Counted from the first letter of the stretch, positions 31,218 through 39,819 are shown. The stretch: DNA of 55,480 nucleotides from Oscillospiraceae bacterium (GCA_902788505.1 CADAKH010000019.1:2791-58270), one strand, 5' to 3'. The notes: generated by a model not told the origin, from the letters alone. Numbers and translations: made by a program.

Positions 31218-32468
31218 GTGAAGAAGCGCATAGGGATAATTGGCGGAGGTGCGGCAGGTCTTTTCGCAGCCAGCATGTTCAGGAAGCTTTCCGGAAATGA
31301 GAATGTCCGGGTGACCATTCTCGAAAAGAACTCCATTCCGGGTCAAAAGCTTACGCTTACAGGTCATGGAAGATGCAATATCACCAACAGAAAAGATGTA
31401 TCTGTTCTGAAAGACGGCTATCATGAAGCCGGCAATTTCATTTATCCCGCATTAAAAGAGTTCAGTCCGGAATATACAATCGGATTTATAGAAAATGATA
31501 TCGGGCTGAAGACCAAAGAAGAGGACAACAACAGGATATTTCCTGTCTGTGACAGTGCAGAGAAGGTCCGTGATGCTCTTGTGTCTTATATTTCCGGCAT
31601 TACGGATATCAGATGCAATTCGAAGGTATCCTCAATAACCAAAATGGACGTCTTCGAGGTTGTCACTTCGGAACGGACATACACTTTCGATTATCTGATC
31701 CTTTCGTGCGGCGGAAGTTCATTCCCTCAGACGGGCTCTGCAGGTGATTCGTACAGATTAGCTGAAAAGACAGGTCATACAGTGATCCCCGTAAGAGCTG
31801 CACTCGCACCAGTTAATGCGGACAGCGGATCGGTTCAAAATATTAAGGAACTGAGCGGTGTTTCGTTACCTGCCAAAGTCTCTTTATTCTGCTCAGATAA
31901 GAAAACCGCATCTTCAGACGGAGAGATACTTTTTACCGGTTCAGGGCTCTCAGGTCCTGCGATAATGGAGCTGTCGAGAGAAGTGCCCCCTGATATCTCA
32001 GGTATAAAGGTTTACCTTGAACTTGACCTTATTCCGTCTTTAAGTGATGAACAGCTTGATATGGAACTTCTGAAACTGATAAACGATCACCCCGATACCA
32101 AGATAGTTAATCTTCTGGCACATTATGTTCCGGTCTCTGTGGCAGTCGCTGTCTCTTCCGTAGCAGGAGCGGAAGGTCTTTATGCACAGGGTTTTACCAA
32201 AGAAAGCCGCAAAAAGCTCGTCAGGGAAGCAAAGCATTTCAGAGTCGGGATCGATAAGGCTCCTTCGATCGATAAGGCATATGTGACCAGAGGCGGAGTA
32301 TCACTTAAGGAAGTTGACCGAAAGACGATGCAGTCAAGGAAGATCAGCGGTCTCTACATCATTGGTGAAGCCCTTGATATTGACGGTATCAGCGGCGGAT
32401 ACAACCTTCAGGCATGTATGAGTGAAGCTTATCTTGCCGTAAAAGATGTATTGGCTTGCGGAAAATAA
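31218..32468 (+). CDS. HI0933/BaiN-family flavoprotein (NAD(P)/FAD-dependent oxidoreductase)
   Basis: 416-residue flavoprotein. N-terminal Rossmann loop IGIIGGGAAGLFAASMF, FAD-contacting LTGHGRCNITNRK, the second glycine motif DYLILSCGGSSFPQTGSAGD, and the C-terminal GLYIIGEALDIDGISGGYNLQACMSEAY typical of the family. BaiN, a member, acts on bile acid intermediates, but most members are unassigned and no bile acid genes lie here. Start is GTG at 31218 with TGAGG 7 nt upstream. Confidence 0.9.
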   Translation: MKKRIGIIGGGAAGLFAASMFRKLSGNENVRVTILEKNSIPGQKLTLTGHGRCNITNRKDVSVLKDGYHEAGNFIYPALKEFSPEYTIGFIENDIGLKTKEEDNNRIFPVCDSAEKVRDALVSYISGITDIRCNSKVSSITKMDVFEVVTSERTYTFDYLILSCGGSSFPQTGSAGDSYRLAEKTGHTVIPVRAALAPVNADSGSVQNIKELSGVSLPAKVSLFCSDKKTASSDGEILFTGSGLSGPAIMELSREVPPDISGIKVYLELDLIPSLSDEQLDMELLKLINDHPDTKIVNLLAHYVPVSVAVAVSSVAGAEGLYAQGFTKESRKKLVREAKHFRVGIDKAPSIDKAYVTRGGVSLKEVDRKTMQSRKISGLYIIGEALDIDGISGGYNLQACMSEAYLAVKDVLACGK

Positions 32469-32471
32469 AAA

Positions 32472-32485
32472 CGGTGCCGTCACCG
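32472..32485 (-). terminator. intrinsic terminator of the dnaX-divIC cluster
   Basis: Short GC-rich stem CGGTG / CACCG with a 4-nt loop followed on the minus strand by TTTTTATTTT, 28 nt past the divIC stop. Confidence 0.65.
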
Positions 32486-32513
32486 CTTATATTCTTATTT
32501 AATTCAATCAGGA

Positions 32514-32858
32514 TCAGTTATACTTTTCGCCCTGAACTCTGAAGATTACTTCACCGGGATAGACCATATCGAGCTGCGATCTTGCAACGCTTTCAATATA
32601 TGCATCGTCCTTGCCGAATTCTTCCTGGGCTCTTATCTGCTTAAGTTTGTCCTGAAGTTCTTCGGTCTGGGCAACAAGAGAAGCATTCTCTGCCTTAAGA
32701 CGCTCTTTTTGCTTAGCGATATTGGCATACTTTGTGATGCAAAGAATACCGACGACAACGCATGAAATGCAGATCATTGCCGTAAGGAAAGATATTCCGC
32801 CTGTTTTGCGTCTGACTTTGCGCAAGGTATGCCTCCGGTTAGAACTTGATATGTTCAT
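32514..32858 (-). CDS. divIC: septum formation initiator (DivIC/FtsB family)
   Basis: 114-residue bitopic division protein: cytosolic basic tail, one membrane helix (FLTAMICISCVVVGILCI), an extracellular leucine-zipper coiled coil (LKAENASLVAQTEELQDKL) and the signature ARSQLDMVYPGEVIF. In the divisome it would bridge to FtsL and FtsQ/DivIB. It follows the S4 protein gene, as yabO and divIC are close in Bacillus. No good ribosome binding site is free: the only G-rich stretch lies in the 3' arm of a strong hairpin just upstream. Confidence 0.9.
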   Translation of the reverse strand: MNISSSNRRHTLRKVRRKTGGISFLTAMICISCVVVGILCITKYANIAKQKERLKAENASLVAQTEELQDKLKQIRAQEEFGKDDAYIESVARSQLDMVYPGEVIFRVQGEKYN

Positions 32859-32864
32859 TATTAC

Positions 32865-32899
32865 TTAACCCCGGGAGCAAAACAACAACCCGGGGTTAA
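32865..32899 (-). promoter_or_regulatory. perfect hairpin in the divIC leader
   Basis: Perfect 11-bp inverted repeat TTAACCCCGGG / CCCGGGGTTAA with a 13-nt loop, starting 7 nt before the divIC ATG on the minus strand. No T-run follows. The GGGGTTAA segment, the only candidate ribosome binding site, is inside the stem. Confidence 0.6.
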
Positions 32900-32927
32900 A
32901 CTTAAAGTACTTGTAATATTTCTTCCT

Positions 32928-33179
32928 TCATGCGTCATCTTCAAGGAGCTCGTACATTGACTGTGCCTCTTCCTTACGGACTGTTTCAGGAAGGGCAGTG
33001 ACCCTGAATCTGACCTCGCCGCTTCCGAAAAGAATGCTTACGACATCGCCGACTTTGAGCTTGACCGAAGGCTTGGCAGGCTTGCCGTTGACGGTAACTC
33101 TGCCTGCCTGACATACATCATTGGCAACGGTCCTTCTCTTTATGACTCTTGAAAGCTTAAGGAATTTATCAAGTCTCAT
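32928..33179 (-). CDS. rqcP: S4-domain RNA-binding protein (RqcP/YabO-like)
   Basis: 83 residues forming one S4 RNA-binding domain: MRLDKFLKLSRVIKRRTVANDVCQAGRVTVNGKPAKPS, where the basic helix-loop-beta contacts RNA. Matches RqcP/YabO, which with RqcH assists C-terminal poly-alanine tailing on stalled 50S subunits in Firmicutes; also close to Hsp15. Its start overlaps the end of recR by 11 nt. Position before divIC supports the YabO assignment. Confidence 0.88.
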   Translation of the reverse strand: MRLDKFLKLSRVIKRRTVANDVCQAGRVTVNGKPAKPSVKLKVGDVVSILFGSGEVRFRVTALPETVRKEEAQSMYELLEDDA

Positions 33180-33792
33180 CTTTTTCTCCCGTAAGCATGA
33201 CTCTGCCTTTCAGAGCAGAGAGAAGAGTAAGGTCATCTGCATATTCGATATCAGAACCCATGGGAAGGCCTGATGCCAGACGGGATACTCTGATGCCTGA
33301 AGGTCCGAGCATCCTGGAAAGATAAAGAGCTGTGGCGTTTCCTTCGGCTGTCTGGTTGGTAGCAGCTATGACTTCCGTAACTTCCGGGTGATCGGCGAGA
33401 CGCTTGATAAGATCCGGAATAGTAGTGTCAGCCATGCTCGTAGACTTCATCGGATTAAATACTCCGTGAAGCACATGATAAAGACCCTTATATTCGTGAG
33501 CACGCTCAAATGTCGAAACATCCCTCGGTGATTCAACGACCAGAACAGTCGTTTTATCTCTAAGAGGATCGGAACAGATAGGGCAGGGGTCGGAATCGGT
33601 AAAGTTCTGACAGCATGAACATCTTTTGGTGGATTGTCTTGCTGCCATAATTGCCGATGTTAATGCTCCGGCATCCTTATCGTCCATTGCTAGGATGTGA
33701 AATGCCAGGCGCTGTGCCGACTTGCCTCCTATTCCAGGAAGGCTGCTCAGCTGAGTTATGAGATTCTGAATCGAGGGCGAATATCTTGCCAT
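33169..33792 (-). CDS. recR: recombination mediator RecR
   Basis: RecFOR-pathway DNA-binding protein, 207 residues: helix-hairpin-helix (LPGIGGKSAQRLAFHIL), C4 zinc finger (CSCCQNFTDSDPCPIC), Toprim domain (TVLVVESPRDVSTFE, EVIAATNQTAEGNATALYL) and C-terminal Walker-B-like DLTLLSALKGR. All elements present. Start codon lies 2 nt from the ybaB stop, so translation is coupled. Classic dnaX-ybaB-recR order. Confidence 0.97.
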   Translation of the reverse strand: MARYSPSIQNLITQLSSLPGIGGKSAQRLAFHILAMDDKDAGALTSAIMAARQSTKRCSCCQNFTDSDPCPICSDPLRDKTTVLVVESPRDVSTFERAHEYKGLYHVLHGVFNPMKSTSMADTTIPDLIKRLADHPEVTEVIAATNQTAEGNATALYLSRMLGPSGIRVSRLASGLPMGSDIEYADDLTLLSALKGRVMLTGEKDET

Positions 33793-33794
33793 TA

Positions 33795-34133
33795 TCAGAA
33801 GGGCATTTTCATGCCGCCGGTGATTGCTCCGATACGCTCCTGATTGGTCTTGTCGATCTGCTCAAGAGCCTGGTTGGTAGCTGCAATGATGAGATCCTGA
33901 AGACCTTCGATATCTTCGGGATCTACGATCTCCTTGGCAAGCTCAACTTTTACTAATTTATGTTCGCCGGTAACAACGACCTTAACGAGTTCTCCGCCTG
34001 CTGTTCCCGTAAACTCCATCTGCTGTATCTCGGCCTGAGCGAGCTCGATCTGCCTCTGCATTCTCTGAGCCTGTGCAACGACCTGATTCATGTTGCCGCC
34101 CATACCCATTCCGCCGCGGAATCCTTTTGCCAT
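33795..34133 (-). CDS. ybaB: YbaB/EbfC nucleoid-associated protein
   Basis: 112-residue DNA-binding protein. Gly/Met-rich N terminus (GFRGGMGMGGNMNQ), coiled helix (QRMQRQIELAQAEIQQM), TAGGELVKVVVTGEHKLVKVEL strands and the conserved DPEDIEGLQDLIIAATNQAL helix. AGGTATTAAAC lies upstream of the start, giving a usable GGAGGT ribosome binding site. Sits between dnaX and recR as in most bacteria. Confidence 0.95.
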   Translation of the reverse strand: MAKGFRGGMGMGGNMNQVVAQAQRMQRQIELAQAEIQQMEFTGTAGGELVKVVVTGEHKLVKVELAKEIVDPEDIEGLQDLIIAATNQALEQIDKTNQERIGAITGGMKMPF

Positions 34134-34173
34134 GTTTAATACCTCCGAATGATTTATCTAATCAATTATATAC

Positions 34174-36456
34174 TTAGTCGCCGAAATGAATGTCCGTAGG
34201 AACACCCATGTTTTTGGAACGCTCATTGAGGTCATCGAGTTTCTTATCGAACTCTGAAGCCTGATTCTTACGCTCCTGATTGGAGTATTGAGTCGAAGTG
34301 CAGAGATAGAGATGCTCTGCTCCGAACTCGTCCTTAATGCCTGCAGAAATCTGTCTGAAGGCCTGTGATTTCTTAAGGTTTGCGAGGAGTCTGGAATCCT
34401 TGTCCTCAAAAACTATATAAGCTGAAGTGCCTGATTTGCGGAGATTCGTATGTTCCAGAATAACTGCAATATTATCGTTTGTCTCTTTCAGGCTTGAGGT
34501 TACATTAGCCCATCTGAGAGCAATGTCAGCATCTTCACCTGTAAATGAAGGAGTCCTTACGGAGTCCCTGGATCTTGCATCCACGATAAGCCCGCTCTTG
34601 TCTGCCTGTGTAGCCAGCTGCGAACGGGGTGTTACCGGCGCCGGAGATGCTTCAGGTTCTTCTTTGGTCTCTTCTTCCTCTCCGTTCTCAAGGTCTGTCA
34701 GGAAAGAAGATGAAAGACCTGAGAATAATCCGAGAGAAGGAGCGGAAGCAGGTTCTTCAGGTTCATAAGATGATGAAGAAGCGGGTTCTTCCGGCTCATC
34801 GAAACCGAAACTGAACTTCGATTCAGTATCTTCCTCTTTCGGCATGAAAGAGAAAATGGAAGGTTCAGTATGCTTGCTGAAAGAAGTGTCAGCGGGAATA
34901 TATGCATCATCTTCCTGTTCTTCTTCGGAAGGTTCATCAGAAGGTTCTTCTGTCTCGGGCAGTGAAGGCTCTTCAGCGGGTTTGGATGAGAAGAGTGACT
35001 CTGATACCGGAGCCGGTGATTCGGGTTCTTTGACTTCGCCTGATGATGTATTGAAAGAGAAGAGTGAAGCGGGTGCAGAAGAGGACGGCTGAGGTCTGTA
35101 AGGTGCAGCGGAAGGCTGCGGCCTGTAGGGAGCCGGCGGAGTGAAAGAAGGCTTTTCTTCGGAAGAAGATTCTTCCTTCTTCTCATCAGCCTGATCAGGC
35201 ACAGTCTCTTCCTTGGGTTCTTCAGCCTTTACCGGCTTTTCTTTCTTCTCTTCGGGAGCGGCAACGGGTGCTGCCGGTCTGTCCAATGTCAGTGTAGGAG
35301 CGATCTCTGCCTGTTTCTTCTCGAAATCCGGGATAACGATCGGAGTAACGGGAAGAGCTGACTTTCTTCCACAAAGGCGCATGAGCATGAGCTCAAAGCT
35401 CGTGGGAATATCAGGAGACTTGCGAAGCTCGGCATACTCCTTTGAAAGATAGCTGATATAACCTGTCAAAGTATCGGCGCTTACCTTCGAAGCGGTCTGA
35501 TACATATCCTGGATCGTCTCCTTGGGATAAGGAAGATAGATTACGGGATCTGCCTTAACTCTAATTATGAGAAGATCTCTAAAATAAGCGGCAAGATCAA
35601 GAGTGAACCTTGCCTGGTTTTTGCCGGAAGCATTTAAGATCTCGCAAAGGTCTATAAGCTCGTCAAATCTGGCATCGATAAGGCAGTTTGCCATCTTGAA
35701 GAGGAATGAACTGTCGACGGTGCCTGTGATCCGCTCAACATCCTGTGAGCTGATCTCCTTATCGTCGCCCGATATAGCTGATATCTGGTCTAACAGTGAA
35801 AGAGCATCACGGAGCGCACCGTCTGATCTCGAAGCGATGAGACGGAGAGCATCGTCAGAAGCCTTAATTCCGGACTTGCCGCATACTTCTCTTAATCTTC
35901 CGGAAATGAGATCTATCGGGATCCTCTTGAAATCATATCTCTGGCAACGTGAAATTATCGTTGCGGGGATCTTGTCTGATTCGGTTGTGGCGAAAAGGAA
36001 GATTACATGCTTCGGAGGCTCCTCGATAGTCTTGAGGAGTGCGTTGAAAGCACCCTTTGAGAGCATGTGGACCTCGTCGATGATATAGACCTTATAAGTG
36101 GTTCTTGTAGGAGCGAAATTGACTTCCTGAAGGATAGGTCTGATATCGTCAACGCCGTTGTTGGAAGCGGCATCCATCTCGGTGACATCAAGGATGGAAC
36201 CGTCAAGGATACCCTTGCATGTGGGACATTCGTTACAGGGATTGCCGTTAATCGGATGCTCGCAGTTGACAGCGCGTGCAAAGATCTTGGCTATCGTGGT
36301 CTTACCTGTGCCGTGCTGACCGCAGAAAAGATATGCATGGGCAAGCTTTTTTGAGACAATGGATTGTCTCAGTGCGGTGACAGCGGCTTCCTGACCGACA
36401 ACATCATCGAAAGAGAGAGGTCTGTATTGTCTGTAGAGAACGATATGATCTTCCAT
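34174..36456 (-). CDS. dnaX: DNA polymerase III subunits gamma/tau
   Basis: Clamp-loader ATPase of 760 residues. Walker A GQHGTGKTT, zinc module (CEHPINGNPCNECPTC), Walker B IIDEVHML, sensor-1 LFATTESDKIP, sensor-2 region GALRDALSLLDQISA, then domain III. Residues about 390-640 are a low-complexity Glu/Ser/Pro/Ala linker with repeats such as YRPQPS and EEPAS. A C-terminal domain of about 110 residues follows, which would be the tau part. AAGGA lies about 9 nt before the ATG. Directly downstream of the SRP RNA gene, as in many Firmicutes. Confidence 0.97.
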   Translation of the reverse strand: MEDHIVLYRQYRPLSFDDVVGQEAAVTALRQSIVSKKLAHAYLFCGQHGTGKTTIAKIFARAVNCEHPINGNPCNECPTCKGILDGSILDVTEMDAASNNGVDDIRPILQEVNFAPTRTTYKVYIIDEVHMLSKGAFNALLKTIEEPPKHVIFLFATTESDKIPATIISRCQRYDFKRIPIDLISGRLREVCGKSGIKASDDALRLIASRSDGALRDALSLLDQISAISGDDKEISSQDVERITGTVDSSFLFKMANCLIDARFDELIDLCEILNASGKNQARFTLDLAAYFRDLLIIRVKADPVIYLPYPKETIQDMYQTASKVSADTLTGYISYLSKEYAELRKSPDIPTSFELMLMRLCGRKSALPVTPIVIPDFEKKQAEIAPTLTLDRPAAPVAAPEEKKEKPVKAEEPKEETVPDQADEKKEESSSEEKPSFTPPAPYRPQPSAAPYRPQPSSSAPASLFSFNTSSGEVKEPESPAPVSESLFSSKPAEEPSLPETEEPSDEPSEEEQEDDAYIPADTSFSKHTEPSIFSFMPKEEDTESKFSFGFDEPEEPASSSSYEPEEPASAPSLGLFSGLSSSFLTDLENGEEEETKEEPEASPAPVTPRSQLATQADKSGLIVDARSRDSVRTPSFTGEDADIALRWANVTSSLKETNDNIAVILEHTNLRKSGTSAYIVFEDKDSRLLANLKKSQAFRQISAGIKDEFGAEHLYLCTSTQYSNQERKNQASEFDKKLDDLNERSKNMGVPTDIHFGD

Positions 36457-36490
36457 AAGATAGTCCTTAAAGCCGAAACAAAATTAAATA

Positions 36491-36637
36491 GTTCGTCCCG
36501 CCCGAACTGCCGTCGGTAAGGCTTGACCCGCGGCGCACTCCGTAAACCGCTTACTGCTGCTTCCTTCCGGACCTGACAGGGTTCACGGCCCGAAATCGCA
36601 CGGGACCTTGGCCGGCGGCAGACCGCGCGGGACGAAC
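36491..36637 (-). ncRNA. ffs: signal recognition particle RNA
   Basis: The minus strand carries the near-invariant SRP apical loop GTCAGGTCCGGAAGGAAGCA (complement of about 36556-36577), which binds Ffh. The ends GTTCGTCCCGC and GCGGGACGAAC pair perfectly over 11 bp and define a 147-nt transcript. That is longer than E. coli 4.5S RNA (about 114 nt) and much shorter than the 270-nt Bacillus type with an Alu domain. Located immediately upstream of dnaX. Confidence 0.95.
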
Positions 36638-36643
36638 ATCTGA

Positions 36644-36672
36644 ATTATCAAACAAAAGGATTATAACATAAA
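36644..36672 (-). promoter_or_regulatory. probable promoter of the SRP RNA
   Basis: Minus strand GATAAT (36649-36644) six bases before the RNA 5' end, with TTTATG 17 nt upstream (36672-36667). Confidence 0.5.
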
Positions 36673-36741
36673 AGATTCTATATTATATTCGATTATGGGG
36701 ACAACCATCCGTACGCGTGAGATTATACGCTTGAAAAAGCG

Positions 36742-37989
36742 TTATGAATAGCATGCCTCGATGAATTTCTGAGTATATCCGCCTAAAGTTGCGATAGCCG
36801 TACCTGCTGCATCAGGAGATGCCGCTTCGACGTAGATGATGAGTGCAATCGGTTCCTCGTAATCGACTATCGCGCATTCAAGATATGCCCCTCTGCTTGT
36901 ATTTCTTCCAAGTACATGAAGGATTCTTGTATCCTGCGGGAAGGCGGCGCTTAACGGGGATTCGATCTCGCTGTGAGCCATATCGTTGATAAGACGCTGG
37001 TTGACCTGAGGCGTGTTGATGAATACGTGATACAGATATGACAGATAGTTACCCATGTCATAGCAGGAGATAGTTCCTGGCGCACGGAATTCAAGCCCTC
37101 TGTAATCTTTGTAGATGACTGAATCGGTATATGAGATATAACCGCTGATCTCATTTACCTTCTTGATCGCTTCATCAAGTCCGCCCATTTCCTCGATAAC
37201 ATAATTGAGTGCGACACTGTCGTTTCTTACGATGGCGTAGTTCAGAAGAGTACGCATATAAAACCTTTTGCCGAAGAAGTATGTTCTGGCTATATATGAG
37301 GAATTACGTGCGCCGTTGAGGTTTTCCTCGTAGTCGATTACCTTTGACAAAGGGCCTGTTTCACCGGCTATGCTGTCGTAATAGACTATCTCGAAAGGAA
37401 TAGCCATAGCTCCGGCGGGAATTACCGGATTCAGTTCGTCCACTCCGAGACGTTCGCCTGTGGGCAGTGAGATGAATTCGTAGCAGATTCTCATATCAGG
37501 GTGTGTCTTCTGATAGTTTACGATTCTGTCCTTAAGTTCATCCATATAAACGGCCCGTTCCTGATAGGTTGCCGTCTGGATCCCTGCCGGTTTGAAATTG
37601 AAATCCCTGTCTTCCGTAAAAGGATCGGGATCGTCGTTTTGTGATGTGTGGGCAGTCTCCTCCGGTGATGGTGTGGGTGTAGGCGTAGCAGCAAGAACCG
37701 CATGCGGTGCGGTAGTCGTCTCGGAAGTCGTCGTCGCAGTGGTAGTGGTTTCCGTTGTGGTATGTACAGGTCTTTGATATGCCGAATACGCGGTAGTTGT
37801 ACTGGTGGCGGCACCGACAAGACCCGGATACAGTTGACGGTATTTTTCCTGGGCCGAAGCCATCGAACTGATAAAGATGATTACAGAAGTCATCGCCAAT
37901 AACACTCCGATGATTATCAGCGTACGCTTTTTGCGGGACGTTTTTATCCCTTCAGCTTTTTTCAGAAATGTAGGATTCGGCCGCTTCAT
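36742..37989 (-). CDS. secreted class A beta-lactamase-fold protein, probably inactive
   Basis: 415 residues: a basic cytosolic tail, a membrane helix (TLIIIGVLLAMTSVIIFISS), a Thr/Pro-rich extracellular spacer (about 60-120) and a C-terminal domain with the class A beta-lactamase/PBP-like layout. The active-site stretch reads PAGAMAIPFEIVYYD (191-205). Where the family has A-S-x-x-K-x-P, this has A-G-A-M-A-I-P, so the Ser nucleophile is Gly193 and the Lys is Ala196. The SDN region reads VRNDSVALN (254-262). Surrounding structure (LLNYAIVRNDS, GTISCYDMGNYLSYLY) is kept. Likely a non-catalytic binding or sensing protein. It starts 6 nt after fhs ends, without a clear ribosome binding site. Confidence 0.75.
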   Translation of the reverse strand: MKRPNPTFLKKAEGIKTSRKKRTLIIIGVLLAMTSVIIFISSMASAQEKYRQLYPGLVGAATSTTTAYSAYQRPVHTTTETTTTATTTSETTTAPHAVLAATPTPTPSPEETAHTSQNDDPDPFTEDRDFNFKPAGIQTATYQERAVYMDELKDRIVNYQKTHPDMRICYEFISLPTGERLGVDELNPVIPAGAMAIPFEIVYYDSIAGETGPLSKVIDYEENLNGARNSSYIARTYFFGKRFYMRTLLNYAIVRNDSVALNYVIEEMGGLDEAIKKVNEISGYISYTDSVIYKDYRGLEFRAPGTISCYDMGNYLSYLYHVFINTPQVNQRLINDMAHSEIESPLSAAFPQDTRILHVLGRNTSRGAYLECAIVDYEEPIALIIYVEAASPDAAGTAIATLGGYTQKFIEACYS

Positions 37990-37995
37990 TATCTA

Positions 37996-39669
37996 TCAGA
38001 ACAGTCCAGTGATCACGCCGTTGTTGTCAATGTCGATGTCCATTGCAGCAGGGTGGGGAGGAAGTCCCGGCATAGTAACGATCGTACCCGTAAGGATAAC
38101 GAGATAACCTGCGCCTGCAGATAAGAAACAGTCTCTGACAGTAAGTGTGAAGCCGGAAGGATTGCCGAGTTTCTTCGGGTCATCTGACAGGGAATATTGC
38201 GTCTTCGCAATACAGATCGGAAGATTGCCGTAACCCTTATCAACGAATTCTTTGATCTTGGCAGCTGCCTCGGGAAGGATATCAACATTTGCCGCACCGT
38301 AGATCTTTGTTGCGACTTTTGTGATCTTCTCTTCAACAGAATCGGTAAGTTCGTATGTGTATTTCGGCTCCTTGGGTTTATTCTGACCGAGGATAGAAAC
38401 AGCTTTATTTGCAAGATCGATTCCGCCTTCGCCGCCCTTTGCGAAAATCTCTGCCGGTGCGAAGTCAGCGCCTGTTGCTTTGCATGCTTCTTCGACGATA
38501 GCAAGCTCTTCTTCGGTATCTGTAAGGAATCTGTTGGAAGCAACGAGGACCGGAACGCCGAAATTCTGCATATTCTCGATATGCTTAAGGACATTTGCAA
38601 GACCGGCTTTAACCGCTTCGGGATTGGGCTCGGAGAGCCTGTCCTTCGGGATTCCGGCATTATATTTGAGAGATCTGACTGTTGTGACGATGACGACAAG
38701 GTCAGGCCAGATGCCGAGATCTCTGCACTTGATATCAAGGAATTTCTCGGCGCCGAGATCAGCACCGAATCCTGCTTCGGTGACGACGATATCGCCGAGC
38801 TTTAATGCTGTCTTTGTTGCGATGCAGGTGTTGCATCCGTGTGAGATGTTGGCGAAAGGTCCACCGTGAACTAATGCGGGCACACCTTCAAGAGACTGAA
38901 CGAGGTTAGGACACATTGCATCCTTGAGACATGTTGCAAGAGCACCTGTAGCACCGAGCTGGCCTGCCGTAACGAGATTGCCGTCCATATCGTAAGCAAT
39001 CGCAATGCGGTCGAGTCTTACCTTGAGATCGTCCATATCTTTTGCAAGGCAGAGAATAGCCATGATCTCCGATGCTGCTGTTATCTGGAAGATCTCAGGA
39101 CGTGTAACACCCTTTGTTCCTCCTCCGACACCGACAGTTACGGCCCTTAAGCACCTGTCGTTCATATCAAGACATCTCTTCCAGAGGATCCTGTCCTTAT
39201 CGATATTGAGTTCATTGCCCTGGAAAAGGTGGTTGTCGATCATTGCAGCCAAAAGGTTGTTGGCAGTAGTGATGGCATGAATGTCACCTGTGAAATGAAG
39301 GTTGATATCCTCCATGGGAACGACCTGTGAATAGCCGCCTCCGCAGGCACCGCCCTTAACACCGAAAACAGGGCCAAGAGAAGGTTCTCTTAATGCAAGA
39401 ACGGGCTTTTTGCCGATGAGCTTTAAGCCCTGTGCAAGACCGATACTTACAGTGGTCTTGCCTTCGCCTGCCGGAGTAGGATTCATGGCAGTTACGAGGA
39501 TGAGTTTGACATTAGGATTCTCAGGAAGTCCCTGAACATATTCCAACGGGAGTTTTGCTTTGTATTTGCCGTAAAGTTCGAGTTTTTCATTATCGATTCC
39601 CAACTCTTCGGCTACCTTGGTTACGGGGTTGATCTTTGCACTCTGAGCTATCTCAATGTCACTAAGCAT
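37996..39669 (-). CDS. fhs: formate-tetrahydrofolate ligase
   Basis: Makes 10-formyl-THF from formate, THF and ATP, feeding one-carbon metabolism (and the methyl branch in acetogens). 557 residues of the monofunctional family: P-loop TPAGEGKTTVSIGLAQGL, VLALREPSLGPVFGVKGGACGGGYSQVVPMEDINLHFTGD region, and the C-terminal IVTMPGLPPHPAAMDIDID signature. GGAGAGG lies about 8 nt before the ATG. No folD or fchA is adjacent. Downstream gene is probably co-transcribed. Confidence 0.97.
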   Translation of the reverse strand: MLSDIEIAQSAKINPVTKVAEELGIDNEKLELYGKYKAKLPLEYVQGLPENPNVKLILVTAMNPTPAGEGKTTVSIGLAQGLKLIGKKPVLALREPSLGPVFGVKGGACGGGYSQVVPMEDINLHFTGDIHAITTANNLLAAMIDNHLFQGNELNIDKDRILWKRCLDMNDRCLRAVTVGVGGGTKGVTRPEIFQITAASEIMAILCLAKDMDDLKVRLDRIAIAYDMDGNLVTAGQLGATGALATCLKDAMCPNLVQSLEGVPALVHGGPFANISHGCNTCIATKTALKLGDIVVTEAGFGADLGAEKFLDIKCRDLGIWPDLVVIVTTVRSLKYNAGIPKDRLSEPNPEAVKAGLANVLKHIENMQNFGVPVLVASNRFLTDTEEELAIVEEACKATGADFAPAEIFAKGGEGGIDLANKAVSILGQNKPKEPKYTYELTDSVEEKITKVATKIYGAANVDILPEAAAKIKEFVDKGYGNLPICIAKTQYSLSDDPKKLGNPSGFTLTVRDCFLSAGAGYLVILTGTIVTMPGLPPHPAAMDIDIDNNGVITGLF

Positions 39670-39781
39670 AATCGGCCTCTCCTATCCTGTTTTATTAATA
39701 TGAATACGATTGTATTGTAAAAAGACAGCCTTTTCAATCACGGCCTGGAACAGAACTGCTGTTTTTTACACGGATGCCGGG

Positions 39782-39819
39782 AATACCACTACATTTTGTA
39801 GGAAGTGTGGTATTTTTTT
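39782..39819 (+). terminator. orphan terminator-like hairpin upstream of veg
   Basis: Stem AATACCAC / GTGGTATT with inner TACA/TGTA pairs and a T7 run reading on the plus strand, although no plus-strand gene precedes it (fhs is on the minus strand). The 287-nt fhs-veg gap holds no gene that I can see. Confidence 0.6.

Noticed and set aside
34698..35186. Second open frame within the dnaX linker
   Set aside because: Arises from the repetitive Glu/Ser/Pro codons; Leu/Pro/Arg-rich with no ribosome binding site.
36346..36352. A AAA AAG heptamer in frame in dnaX (Ser-Lys-Lys), like the E. coli frameshift site
   Set aside because: It lies near the N terminus, where a -1 shift would give a useless short product, and no ribosome binding site-like stimulator or stem was seen. 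Likely just Lys-Lys codons.
38013..38765. 250-codon open frame on the minus strand in another frame of fhs
   Set aside because: Overlaps the conserved fhs frame fully; composition Ser/Arg/Leu-rich, no start signals.
39670..39760. THF or other riboswitch in front of fhs
   Set aside because: The leader is short and AT-rich; no motif recognisable.
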